Assembly (NCBI GenBank): GCA_019843655.1
Contig: JACDQD010000107.1
Span: 955,973-1,019,972 of the forward strand
Direction of reading: 5' to 3'
DNA: 64,000 nt
DNA from: Lethocerus indicus
Lineage: Eukaryota > Arthropoda > Insecta > Hemiptera > Belostomatidae
Shown here in pieces: positions 24,513 to 36,939 of the stretch (position 1 is its first letter; each line of letters starts with the position of its first letter). Below the pieces are notes generated by a model, which saw only the letters and a program-made list of their open reading frames with translations, searched no databases and was not told where the DNA came from. The translations under genes and the position numbers were made by a program.

Positions 24513-24684
24513 CGTAGATTTCGTGTGTTTCTGCCTCCTCTCGCTGGTTTGGTCTTTTGCTAGACCGGTTTCGGCTGCTCGCCATCTTCAGTAGCGATGT
24601 TAGTCACTTTTGGCACTTGGATGTTTTTCGGGCATCCTCACTCCACTGTCACTGTCATTAGTACAGAAACACACGAAATCTACG
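24513..24684. repeat. 21-bp perfect inverted repeat flanking copy 1
   Basis: Arms at 24513-24533 and 24664-24684 are exact reverse complements over 21 bp and enclose 130 bp. The left arm is the element's own end. The right arm begins exactly where similarity to the copy at 40.1 kb stops, so it looks like part of an inverted second copy rather than an ancestral terminal repeat. Confidence 0.85.
24559..24595 (-). ncRNA. Hammerhead-like self-cleaving ribozyme
   Basis: Read 5'->3' on the minus strand, every hammerhead part is present in order: stem I strand GCUA (24595-24592); core box CUGAAGA, matching CUGANGA (24591-24585); one extra U (24584); stem II GGC / loop GAGCA / GCC (24583-24573); GAA (24572-24570); palindromic stem III ACCGGU (24569-24564); C as the nucleotide before cleavage (24563); then UAGC (24562-24559), which pairs perfectly with GCUA. 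Predicted cleavage is after GUC. The stray U between A9 and stem II is unusual, but extra bases here are known in some natural hammerheads. The two-base stem III loop suggests activity, if any, as a dimer. Activity is inferred from the fold only. Confidence 0.65.
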
Positions 24685-27600
24685 AAATTTATTTTCGTAA
24701 TTTCGTTTCCATATTGTAGTAATAGTATCACTCCTACTATTAATGTGATTCAAAACTATCAGACGAGACAGAAAACTTTCCATGGACAAGAAAACGTGCT
24801 TTTTAAAAAATCGTTTTACGCGTTATGAATTTGTCCCATCATAACTGACTAATTTAAACATTTTTAATGCGATTTCTTTCCTCGGAGAATGGCGTAATGA
24901 ATAGGAAAAGCGTAGGCCGATGAAATATTTCGTCTGGAACCTTCTTGGAGCGGGACGTGTCTAAAATTTATGAACGTCTCTTTCATCTGGAGGGTCAACA
25001 AGAGAACGTGGGGGTTCCATTTCCTCATTATTTTCGCTCGCCCTGCACCACGCCTATCACTCGTCCCAGCCGGTGTACCCTACGCCGTCTCCTCCTCATT
25101 TTCATCAAGTGCCCAATCCACGTTCGCGTCGTTTCAACTTTGAGCCGGTCCTATTGTCCCTACCCAGCCTGGCAGTAGTTCGCATTCCCGGATTGTTCTC
25201 CTATGTTCTCCTAGTGATTTATATAACTTTTCTGGTTGTAGGGCGACGGCCAATCTAATCGACCGAAAGGTTTAGCCAGACGTTTCGTGAAAACAATTGG
25301 GATTCATTATTCTCGATTTTTCGTGAATGGTTACAAACAGCAGACACCTTACACCCTTAGTTCAGATGTAACACTTCGATTGCGTACTACAATTAATCGA
25401 CTACTTACGCTGATTCGTACAGAAATATATTTGTTAATATATCATTTCATTTTTTTTTAAACACCAGAGCAGAGAGTAAAGTAGAGTGCACTGTAGAAGT
25501 TGAGTGAATAAGCAATCTTTAAATAATCATAGAATAAGCAAGTTATAGGAGTTAATCGCATAAGGGTGATTCTATTCTGAAACCCCGTCAACCTTTAAAT
25601 AACATTAATCGGCATATCTCACGTATTTTTTTTTTAAATGACAATTGAACATGCCCTATTTCCTTTATATCCGTTCAGCCGAATAGGTTTTGTGTCAGGT
25701 GGCGTGTATGGAGTGTGCTCGTTCCCAAATTTATTAAAAAACAGGGAGAATCGAATTAAATTTTATTGGTGATAGGGGCTCGGTGAGCGTGAGCCCTATC
25801 GCAACGCATGTTCATTTAGCCCACGCCCCGATTTCAATTAGCACGCACGTTCGGTTTTCTGTCCCGGTCCGAAATTTTTTTGGCCTCACTTGTTTTAAGC
25901 CGCATAATTTTACCGAACCTGTGATGAATAATTAAAATGACCCTTTCGGACTCTCATTAATGGACCCGGCGCTGTGCGTCCGACTCAACAGGCGAAGGAA
26001 CAATGTCAAGTCTTGTTTATTCTCCTGTTTAAAAACGCGAATTCAAAACCCGAGGAACACCCGACTTTAATATGGTCGGCTGTTTCAATGTAATTGGTGG
26101 ATAGAGTGGGGCTGTTAGATAAATCTGCGAAATTACTGCTGGAGACTTAAGGCTTAGAGAAATTCCTTCCTCTCTCCTCTCTTTAACTCTTTTATAGTTC
26201 TCCATTTCCATTCATTTAATTAAAGTTATTTTCGAGAAAATTGCGCTATCCTTTTAAACGACGTTTTTCTCCGTTGTATTAAAACTATTTGCAGTTCAAT
26301 TGATTTTCTTCTATTCGATTCTTAACGAATTAGGTGATGAATTACCCCGCATCCATGAAACTTACATTCTGAGCAGTTAAGATTGTCATTATAATGAGTC
26401 CGACACAGAGGATAATATAACCAGAAAAAGGATTCCTCTGGTATATACAGACTAATGCGTTTTCAAATTCTTTTAATCCTCAAAACAATTAATATACTTG
26501 GGATAAGAACGGGAATATTTATATACATATAATAATATAATGTTTACTGCGCTTAGTCAATGACAAATTTTATAATGCGTATCGCGCAATAAATCTATTC
26601 CAATCGGAGTTTCGAATGAAATTTATTTTCACACTGGCTGTTTTTTATTATACGAGCATCCAGTTGAATCTAGGCTTACAGAATATAGCCTAGTTTGAAT
26701 ATAACGGAAACGATTATGGATCGAGTATTAGAACAGAACCAATAGAAATTGTAATTAGTAGGGGCTGCGAAGCGTCGGAATTCACGGACGTGTCCCCATT
26801 TCGGAGCGTTAATCTAATTTTCATAGAGCGCCCATTAGAAGGGGTTACTAAAGGCGTTCCACAATCGATTCAGGCTAATTCCAAGTTAATTATTCACGCC
26901 CGCTCTGGTGGAACAAACTAAATATTGAAATTGATTATAAGTTAGTTGGCGGCGTGTGCGCGTTTCTCACAGGTGGCAGAAAAGAAGAAATTGATCCGGT
27001 CGGAATTTAATAAAGAAGTTTAGTGGAAAAGTAATACGCCACTGTGTGAGAACGGCCTCGCGTTCATTTTAGAGATACCGTTTCCTTATAGTGACCACTA
27101 ATGGGCAATTGCTGGTTTGTTACTAATACTATCAATTGCTATTATAATAATTAGAATATAAAACTAATGTTCGTCTGTTCAAACTTTCCAAATCACTATA
27201 TTTATTAAGCACAACCATAAAGAAAGGCAGGGTATTATTGATATTTCATTATGGCAATAGATTTTTTAAATATATTGTATTCATTAATGACAATTGTAGC
27301 CTTCATTATTGAGAGCATGAATCAAGTTCTAAGGCGAAACAATCCACGGGTCCTAGATGCGTTGCATACTATTTTTCCTTTCCCTTAGCGCTTTTTGTTA
27401 TTGAAAAATGAACATTCCGCTAGTTTGAATGTACTAATAATTGGCAGGCATTAACTAAAAAATATCATTTGGAGCGTACCCATTCAGAAATAAATACCAG
27501 GCCCCGTCTGCGAATTCCGTGCTCCGGATCTCTGTCACAAATTTAATTTGAATTCTGCCGTCAATAAATTTTGAAACAGGTTTTGAAGACGGAGGAGTCG

Positions 27601-30600
27601 GACAATTAACAGGAACGGGGCCATTTACCAGGGGTCAGGGGGGAAAGGCGCCGACTTGTCGTTCCGGACCAACGGCCGGAAAAGAAACGACACTAATTAT
27701 GAAACCGTCTGCCCGTTTAGCCACGAATTCCCTTTCGCCCGATCGCCTCCTACAAACGACTCCCTAATTAATTACTCAGACGCGACTGGCATCCTTCCGA
27801 CGATTCAGCCAGTAGCAAAGCCTATAATATATAAAACGCGAGAAAGCAACAATAGAATAACAATGCTTCAAAGAATCATAATATACACAACAATAACAGG
27901 CAGTTTATTAAATTTTAGTTAATAAAGTAAATAGTAAGAGTAAATAAAGTGAGAAATTTTGATAATATTTTATTAACTATTTTACATACCGGAGCCCTCT
28001 GTGGCATACTTCATATTACTGCCCTGAATTTGTCCTGTTTTGGGCCCCAGTCGAGTTTATAATAGCACCTCGCATATTTCCGATAGACCGATAGACATTC
28101 ATGACATGAATATTTATATGTCCGCTGCCCGGAATTGAGCTCGGGTGGGACTCAGCCTGTCAGATCTACCTGTCTTCAATCAATCTCGTCTTATCCTGAA
28201 CCTTATTTCATCACATTAAGGTATCTTGTCTTACTCAGTGGAGTGTCCTCAATGTATTTGTAATTTTCTGCAAAACGCCCAATAAGTCCATTACTGCTCG
28301 CGTGTTCAGTATCGATTTCGATGGACCGAACCCCCTAAAATAGCTGGCGTAATAACGGTGTTTACTTCGTCAGAAAATTGGATCAATGATCCATCAGGGG
28401 GTGATCCATCAATTGACAAATTGCATCCTTTTTTCTTCCAAGACAATTTCCAAAAAATAAAAGACCGCCACATTTTCAGCTATGACGACGGAAATTCTGT
28501 CATTAAATTGAACTAGCTCACTTTGTTGTGCTAAATGTATTCGCCTTCCTTCTTCGATGTTAACAAACATAAACCCTCCGAAAAGCTGAGACTTAAAATC
28601 GAAATTGGAAATTTATTCATTATCCAGGAACGAGAAGACGTCTGTTGTAATTCAATAATTCCAACTAATTACAATGTATTATAACACCAATTTTTTATCT
28701 CTCGTTTTTGCTGCTCAATTTTTTGTAGTGAATGCGTGATTCTTTGTTGAGCGAAGAACGGTTTCGCAAGAACGGGTAAGCGAAACGAAGCAAAATTTAA
28801 TATTTTGGAATTGGCCCGGCTCCAATATAAAGCGGCGAGTAAACTAATTTTGAGTTGCCGAAACGAAATACAGTGGTAGGAGGGGAAGGGCGAAGATATT
28901 TGGGCTTTAGGCTGTAGGCTAGGGCAGGGCCGGGCTCGCCTGGGCACACCGTCCACCGACAGCACTCGATTAATCCAACCTGGCACTCGTCAGACTCTCC
29001 CCGTTTTAACTCTTGCATTTATAAAAAGGGAAGGGAGGCCTAATACTGTAATCCGGTAATGGAAATGCCATCTGTATTCCCTTGTTCTTCCTTTATTTCG
29101 CAGTTTTAATTAATTAAAAAGTCCGACCGACGGTGAAAGTCTGAAAGAGTGCTCGGTTTCATCAGCCCTCTGTTAACCGGGTGTTGGCGGTAGAACAAAA
29201 GAGACGTCCATGCGTGAACCCGTGTTACATAGACCATATACTTACCACCTATTACCAAGGCCTTATCAATTCGACTCTATATTTTTCAATTTTACATACA
29301 TTCATTTAGTTTATGGTAGAGGAAAAAATACCAACAATAGATCGTGAAAACTAACTTGTAAGTTATGATAACCTCACAATATTCTGGTATCCGTGATCAA
29401 TTTGCCCTTACAAATCTACTACCGTAAATGTAAATTGCGAGCAATTTATTGCGCATAAATTTGGATATCATCTTAAATTCCGTTCCACATAAGGTATTCT
29501 ACATTATCTAAGACAAAATATTACTTATCCGGACTAAGGTAGGATGTTTTGTCGTTACCTCGAATCGAAACATCGACCAACCCGAGTATATTTTATGAAA
29601 TGCGGTATATGCCACTTTCTACTAATATAAATAACCTTTTTATTAATAAGCCTTCATTTAAATTGTTCTTTACGTTCAATGGGTAATCGAGAATTTTTTT
29701 CGTGTTGACATTATGCAAATTCTGTTGGCCCCGCTTTGGCCTAGGGCACGGGGCCTGTTCTACGGTGTGTTTGATCGCCACAAAAGGACGGTTGCAATTT
29801 TTCCAGAGACTAGAGCGATGGCCGAATGCCAAAGTGGTCTAGGCTTCCACCCAAAACTAAGAGGAGGACACTTGTGAACTAAAAATTCACATTCATCATC
29901 ACAGCGCGCCGTTAAAACGGGACAGTCTGGAGGACTTCACGGCGGGCCAAGAAAGGGGACACAACTGAAGGACAAGAAAAAAACAGGAGGAAGCTCGACA
30001 TTAGCCGCTTTTTCCCCAGTTCGAGCGAAACGTATATTTTAACAGTCGGCCCAAATACTTAGAAGGGCTCTGGGGGATGTTTCTTTGTAAAAGTTTTAAT
30101 GAGATAACAAAGCGTGTAGTGCCGGAGACTTAAGCCCTTGTTTGTATTCCATCAGGTCTCTGATCGTACAAAAACAACAGGTTTTTCCCCTCTCCACTTC
30201 CTTCAAACTTTCCTCCTTGACGTTTGGAGTAGACGAGAAAACTCGTATTTAATACTGATACAGTTAACGAGTTGACTTCAGTAGCAGCAGTGGCAGTACC
30301 AGTTTCTCCCTGATGAGAAGACTATCTTATATTTAGTTGTCCTAGTTCTACTGATAACAATTTCGAATCCGATCGAAGAATAAGAATCATATTCAATGTC
30401 AGATGACTTTGAGGCAATATTAAGGTATATTTTTATTTACATGCACTCAAAGTTTAACCAGAAACAAGAATAAAGTTTTCTTTTTTATTATGAACTATTA
30501 TTTATTTATGGATTTTTATTTTTAATGTCAGTCCCACAAATATAACAGCATACTCAATGTTTGTAACTCTCAAACGAGTTCTCAAAAATTCGTTTAAGAT

Positions 30601-30716
30601 AAGTAGAAAATCTGTCACATGTTTTCCCTTTAATTGTACCGTAAGAGCACTGAACGTCGACCAATGTGCATTCTTCTTGTTGGAGCATAAGTTAGTTCAT
30701 TAAAGCCATTGTGTGT

Positions 30717-30736
30717 GGGAGGGGGGGTGGTTGGGG
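30717..30736 (+). other. G-quadruplex-capable G-rich run
   Basis: GGG-A-GGGGGGG-TGGTT-GGGG offers four runs of at least three G with short loops, which fits the usual intramolecular quadruplex pattern on the plus strand. Confidence 0.5.
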
Positions 30737-33700
30737 ATTTGCTCCGCGGAGTCTAAATAATGAGCGGAGAAACCCCAAAAAGTAGAAAGAGGGGAACTTG
30801 TGGAACGTTAATTGGCAGCAACCTCCAGTCTCTCGTTTTCAAGCCCACGTTCCCGTCCCACCCTCTAAGCCAAACCCCGACTGCAGTTTAATTAAAAAAT
30901 AAAAGTGCCCATCGAGGGGCCATCGATCCTTCATAGCGTTCGGGTTTAGAGTCCCTCGTATTCATCAGGGCCTGTCTGTCTTATTTCAGAAACTGTTGAA
31001 ACCAGTTTAATAGTTAGCTCAATTACCGCTCATTTCTATTATTAAGATCGAGGAGCCTTAACATCTTCGAATTGTTAAGGTACATTAGGAAGATATACAG
31101 TAAAATTAATATCACCATATTGTATTGAATATGTCTGTATACCTACAAATATTGTCCGAAATCATCGCCTTATCCAATAATCTCCAATGTATCTTCGGAA
31201 ATATTAACAGAGATGGATGACTTTTTGTGGGCTCATTCTTGCCGCTACAAGACTCTGTTCTCTCTTCCTATTTCCTCGTCATGTCTCCTTCGATCCTCCT
31301 ACCAGCTTCAGGACCAACCAGGAGTTGAATGAGGACACCCGATGGGTCTGTTTCCAACACCTAATATCGATAAATGATGCTGACCACTGTGAGAAGCAGA
31401 ATCCGGTCAAGCATATTTAAATAGGGCGCCTGACGATGAATCATCAAGGACGTAACCCTGCTAGTATGTCAAAGTAAGCCGACATGTGTAAGTGCCCCCT
31501 GCGCAATGGAGACAAACTAATTTGGAGACTAGCCAAATAACAGAGTGGAGGCAGAAAATCTAAAGAGTGATGAGTCTTCTAAACTTCGAGTGCTCCCAAC
31601 AAACACAGCTTAAACAGCTACCCTTAAAGCTTAAAGTGAATTGAATTTCATTAATCATAAGGATAAATATTATTAATAGAAGCTCCACTTTCAAAACACT
31701 TTGAATTATGTTTATAAAAATGAGGTTGAAAAGTACGAACAAAATTATTTTACAATATGTTAAGAGGAAACAAAATATTCGTATATAAAAGAAACCACGC
31801 TTTGGCAGCATATTGGATGCATTGATCCCTTGAGACCGTATTTTAGGACCTCTTTTCAGCTCCCCTTCAGATTTACTTTGGTGTATGTGTGTATTATTTT
31901 TGAAATTTTTATCAGGCATTCATGCCCTCGGCATCTTTTGTCGAACCGGAGGCTTTAAAATTCGCTTCCAGGAAATCACACCATTGACGTTCACTCAACT
32001 CCCGCAGATTTCATTTCCTGAGCCTGGGTTTTTTCCCCTCCTTTCAACCATGCTGGAGTTTGCTGTCCATTTAGGTATCGATTCATTTATCCGTTCAATC
32101 CTCTACGCGTCGTTGAATGCGATTGGTAGGGAAAATTATTATTACATTATGATCGTAACGATGTTAACGTTTAAGTTCGGCTTCGGATCAATCACGTTTG
32201 ATCATAATGATCTCTGGAATCGCGTCGTTTGTCCTATCAATGTGTTTTAACGCGATATACTACCCCATCAATTGCATATTATATATAATATATGTGTGTG
32301 AGTAGCATTATGTTTGTTGTTATATATTGAGGGTGTATAATTTTCAGTATCCATGTGCAGGAACAGCATCGATAAATCTTATTTAATTTGATAAATAAAT
32401 GCAATAGGCCCTTAACTTGCCTTCGTGCCCATCTTGTTCCCTTTCGGAACCCTGTATCAGTGTCTAGCGGTATCTACAGCGAACAACGTATGATACCCGC
32501 ATGATAGGAGTTTACCTGGGACCCTACGTCGATAAGCGGTTGACACGAAAACCACACGTTAAGATAACACACGGCCGGAAGTCATAAAGTAGCATAAATT
32601 ACTAGTCACTGCAGACCGGCGTACTGCAGATAGAAGTTATCAATGAACAACAAATTAGTTATTTACAGGACACTAGTGAACTCTGGTACTTTATTGCCGC
32701 CTAATCGCGTTGAGTTGTAAAACTATCAAATCCGAGCAAAATCCAGACAGAAAACATCCATAAGCGGCTAAGAGTAACTATAATCACTGAAGTGGGACTA
32801 CTGTACAAAATGATAGCGACTTTCGAGTTGATCAGGTTCCGATTTTCGGTATTCCTAGTAATTGTTCAAGAAATGGTCAGTTAGACAGTTAGTACAATTA
32901 TTTTCTTAAAAATCCATAAATATAATAAAATTTTAAATTTATAATATAAAAACTTTGAGTGGAAACAATATTTCATTCAACGTTCTTAGCCTGTATGAAC
33001 AGGCCTGTATTACTGATTCAATGTAGCGACATTTAGTAATTACCAATTCTTCTTATGGACCGAGCTCATCGTTGAAGATAGGGAACATTATTCTTCTGGT
33101 CACTGGCTCAGCTCGAGTCTGGGCGGTTTGGAATCGGGCCGGGATTAAAGAGTTTGGTCCATTACACGAAATGGAGGCGGTTTCCATTGTTGTAGAAAGG
33201 TTCCGACCAAAGGGTTGGGCCTCTCTTCTCCCCCGACTAAAACCGCAAACCCTTTGAGCTCCACTGTGGTCCCGTCGCTCAAACGCCTCTCACTAAATCT
33301 CGAACAAGGAGAAATTCGTTTCACTCTGAACAGACCGTGGTTTGCGATGATCCATCTGTATATATTGTCACTTTTTGAAAGTTCTGTCTAATGGGGGTAG
33401 TTCAATGAGAAAAATAAATTGATTAACAAACTAAAATATTTATTTCGAAACGTTAAACGCATTAGAACTAACACATTATATTAAAGAAATTAAAGAAATA
33501 TATTAACTGAGACCAAAGCTTTTCTATTCGGGACATAAAAAAAAGTGCGATGCGTAAGTTTCAATTTTAACTTTACTTTCCGATCCCAATATTCATTCTT
33601 CATTGATGGATCAGCCTGGAAAAGTATCTGGAAATCTCTCAATTACGCATTTTAGGATATTAAATATCCTCTATCATGACTTTATCCAGATAATCGTGAA

Positions 33701-33858
33701 GTTGTTTAGGGGATATTTGAAAAAACTCGTACAAAAAAAATAATATGTGAATACAATTAAAAAACACAACACGCATTATTCATGACGAGGAAGGTATTTG
33801 TAGAATATACAAATGAAACACTGAATGTTAAAATAATATTTTGACTACAAATTTTAAT

Positions 33859-34329
33859 TTACAACGGTAATGATAATAAATTCCGATTTCTATTTAACCC
33901 TGAAGCCTGGAGGAATTGATACGAGCTGGAGTTCATACACAGAGTTAACAATAATGTTTCAAAGGCGAGAAAACCAGTGTTTTTAGAGGTCGATAAATAC
34001 CTTGCATCTAACATTGACAAACCTAATACAACGATTGAAAAGCGCTGGGAAATACTTGCTTTGGAATTTGGAACGGCAAAGAAAGCTGTCGTTGTAAGAA
34101 CCGCAGAGACGGCTGTCACAGAATTTGCCGATTCATTCTTCGGGGCAGGAAAGAAAATAGCTGCCACCGACGGACTGTCATATCGCCATAAGGGGACGGA
34201 GTTTACGAGTGGGACAACTTTATTGCTTTTAGTATAACCGAACTTATAGAGATATGGGTCCTTATTTGTATACCTCATCGAAGGGGTAACCGCATAGAAG
34301 TTCGATGTAACTTTAGCTCTCAGTAACAT
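33859..34329 (-). other. Unexplained open reading frame, 156 codons
   Basis: An ATG-to-stop frame of 156 codons on the minus strand, with an 86-codon frame (33977-34237) open on the plus strand over its middle. The region is less AT-rich than its flanks. The minus translation is Ser/Leu/Ala-rich; the plus one starts MFLEVDKYLASNIDKP and has a balanced, protein-like composition. I recognise neither. No splice sites, repeats or TATA box decide between them. It could be a relic of a transferred or mobile gene, or chance. Confidence 0.2.
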
Positions 34330-36885
34330 TTTGGTTATATTTTCGTTTTAAATTGTGTACGGACTGTCAATAAGAGCCAAACTATGTTCTCAAATACACG
34401 AATAGACCTAATTAATTGACTGTATTTCATGAAATTATCTCACAGAAGTAGAACAGAGAAGCGTTTTCGGATTGGAATTTTCCTTTGCGTTAGGCGATGG
34501 AAAACACGTAATTAATTTTAAGAAATGGAGATCAGTAGTCAGTGTTGAGCGCAGATTTCCAGGCTGGCGTGAATCTTCACTTAACTTAATTAAGATTATC
34601 GACCCCCGCCCATACCCCAACTACCACGCGCCAAGGGAGCAATTCCTAAATTTCAGACTACACAAAAGTAAAATGATCATAAACCAGCTTGGAAGTCGAT
34701 TCAATAATTACTAGTTGAGGGTCTTGGCACGGGCTTACCGGTCCTAAACTACCTGGCACAGGTCATTCGTACCCATTAAAATCTTAATCAACTAATGTGC
34801 AATAAGCGAATTCGGTTTTACGGTGATTGTACCACGGCCGGTGGAAAACAAATTACGAGCGGAGGTCGTATAATACGAAAACACTTCGCTTTCGCGATTC
34901 TATCGCTGATGAAAAAAAAAAGAAATTGAAACAAATGCTTGAAATAATTACATAACTCCTCCAGTCAGTCCTACTCGAAACATAGCGCGATAATCCGACC
35001 AACCAATTGGCCACGTAAGACATTTTTCTTGATGGCCGATAACAGTTGTCGCTCCGACTCGAAAATAGATTGGATCCGAAACAATGAATTTTTCACGAGT
35101 ATGTCTTTGAATATTTCACCAAGGTGCCCGCTCTTTAGGCCGCCAGTTAATCCGCAAAATTGTTAGTCGGGAAGCGCGGGAGAAGTGGTGGGGGTTCACC
35201 AGGTGTAAAACAGCATTAATGAAACCTGTGAACATTACTCGGAGCCCTCATTTAAATTATAACAAGTACGAGCCGGCCCGAGGAGATTAGTGCCTAATTA
35301 AAGCGTCCGCATCGGAATTTCACACCCGTCCACTCCGGCAACAATTATCATTTCTGTAGAGATCTTGTAACAGTGTCCTGAAGGGCGAGCGTAAATTCAG
35401 GAGGATAAATGCACGAGCGACCTTTAAAAAATGGAACTCCGCAGCTGAACCCGTACATCAAATCGAACTCGCAATTACACACATTCATGAAATATTTACG
35501 TGTCCGATCTACGAGCCTGCCGCCCTTCTAACAAAACTGAGCGAAAATCCACAGAAATTCGATTCAAGTAAGTGCAGGTAATTTATTTTGAGTAATAAAA
35601 GTTAATTACCAGAAACGCTCCCCCTTCGCTGAAGGCGATTTATATAAATAATTGCGATTTCAAACGAAATCAAGTAGCACATACTCGGTGAAAGCAACAA
35701 CTTTGAATACAGTCAATCAGTAAGAATAAGGAAAGATACATAAATAGATACTCTAATGGACATAAATAAATATTTTGAGGCTACTGGAATATAAAATAAT
35801 CAGTTGAAAAACAAAACAAAAAGGACAAAAAGGCTGACGCCCTAAAATGCACGCATTTCTCATAATTTTAGAAAGGAACATAAAATGAAGATAATTTTAT
35901 TCAGAATTGTTTTTACATTCGATTACAAGAAATAATAAAAGGGCTTCCCGTGTAGTAAGCCGACCGTAAAATTAAAGGACTAAGGAGCTCTGAGTAGAGC
36001 TTTGAACCGAGAATCTCAAATAATCTGATCATTAAAAATATTTGCATAGCCACATTCTTTTTTAATCGAAAGAATTGGAATTGAAGAATTTCCAGTTTGT
36101 TTACTTGAAATTACATTATCATCCCATGAAACCATAACCTTTTTATCATTCCGACTAATAATACCTATAATAGTATTACTGATACAATAAAGAGATAATA
36201 AAGAACGTTCAATTTTAAATAAACAACAAACTTTGCCAAAATAAAAATGAGCTCAGCTCTATTACTTTAATAGAGCGACATTGAACGGGATTAAATTTCC
36301 GTCCGTGGAGCGGAATCAATATTGGGCTGCTGATTGGAATATCTATTAGGACTGATAGTATTCGGCTCCCATAATGGGACCCAAGACCGCAGCCCTAGAC
36401 GTGGCCTTCCTCTTCTCTTACTTGTCTTATAGTCACTCTTCTCAAAGCCTGGAATCGCGCTAATACAATAATTTACCAGTAATGTGCCAGTTTCTGATTG
36501 GGTTCGAAACCATAAGAAAATGAAAATTATTTCGTTTTAGACTGGACCGTGATTAGCGCCTAAAAACTTTGATTAGCGGCTGATTTTTAATTTTAATTAA
36601 CACGTTACATTCAACGCTTTAAAAAAAATGTTTTAAACACTTCTTCCGGTAGGCCAGCAAGTTATTTGAAAACTGGGCTGAATGCATCTATCGTGAACAT
36701 TTAAGAAGCCTTTAAGAAAAAGACCTGGCAGAAAGGGAATGAATGGAAAAGCTAAATTAAACGACATCAGAAGTAAAGTAAAGGAAAATGTTAGCACAGG
36801 TGTGTAGTGGCAGAGCAGCGAAAGGAATGAACTGACCGGCTGACCGATTCCGAGCGCTTATCAGTAAGCCTTATTTCCTCTCCTG

Positions 36886-36888
<3 letters not shown>

Positions 36889-36937
<49 letters not shown>
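36889..36937. repeat. (TA)n microsatellite
   Basis: About 24 uninterrupted TA dinucleotides. Confidence 0.97.

Positions 36938-36939
<2 letters not shown>

Larger units (their letters stand above)
24512..24684 (-). mobile_element. Hammerhead-bearing retroelement fragment, copy 1
   Basis: About 153 bp (24512-24664) match 40112-40265 with only scattered differences, and the first ~58 bp also match 46222-46279, so this is a dispersed repeat. The minus strand is taken as the element sense because it contains a hammerhead-ribozyme core at 24559-24595. Hammerheads of this minimal form, with a very short palindromic stem III, are established in Penelope-like elements and some non-autonomous retroelements. 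No reverse transcriptase is present, so family assignment is inference. At the right edge 24664-24684 is an exact inverted copy of 24513-24533, as if a second, inverted terminal piece were joined head-to-head. No target-site duplication was found. Confidence 0.6.
24685..36888. other. Long noncoding region
   Basis: No recognisable gene in 12 kb. GC-richer patches occur near 24940-25260, 26760-27060, 27480-27780, 28790-29020, 29740-30020, 30700-31010, 33070-33260 and 34830-35480. A G-quadruplex-type run is at 30717-30736. Two unexplained open frames sit near 33.9-34.7 kb (listed separately and in the findings). The rest is AT-rich with stops in all frames. Confidence 0.55.

Noticed and set aside
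28129..28180. tRNA- or SINE-like T-arm on the minus strand (CCCGAGCTCAATTCCGGG)
   Set aside because: Only a rough B-box resemblance, no convincing A box at the right distance, and no second copy in the window.
31560..32250. 119-codon minus and 121-codon plus frames
   Set aside because: The minus frame is a hydrophobic Ile/Leu/Phe stretch typical of translated AT-rich DNA; the plus frame has no motif.
34906..34935. CTGATGA followed by GAAA, a possible second type of hammerhead
   Set aside because: The bases between are a run of A with no possible stem II, and the flanks do not pair.
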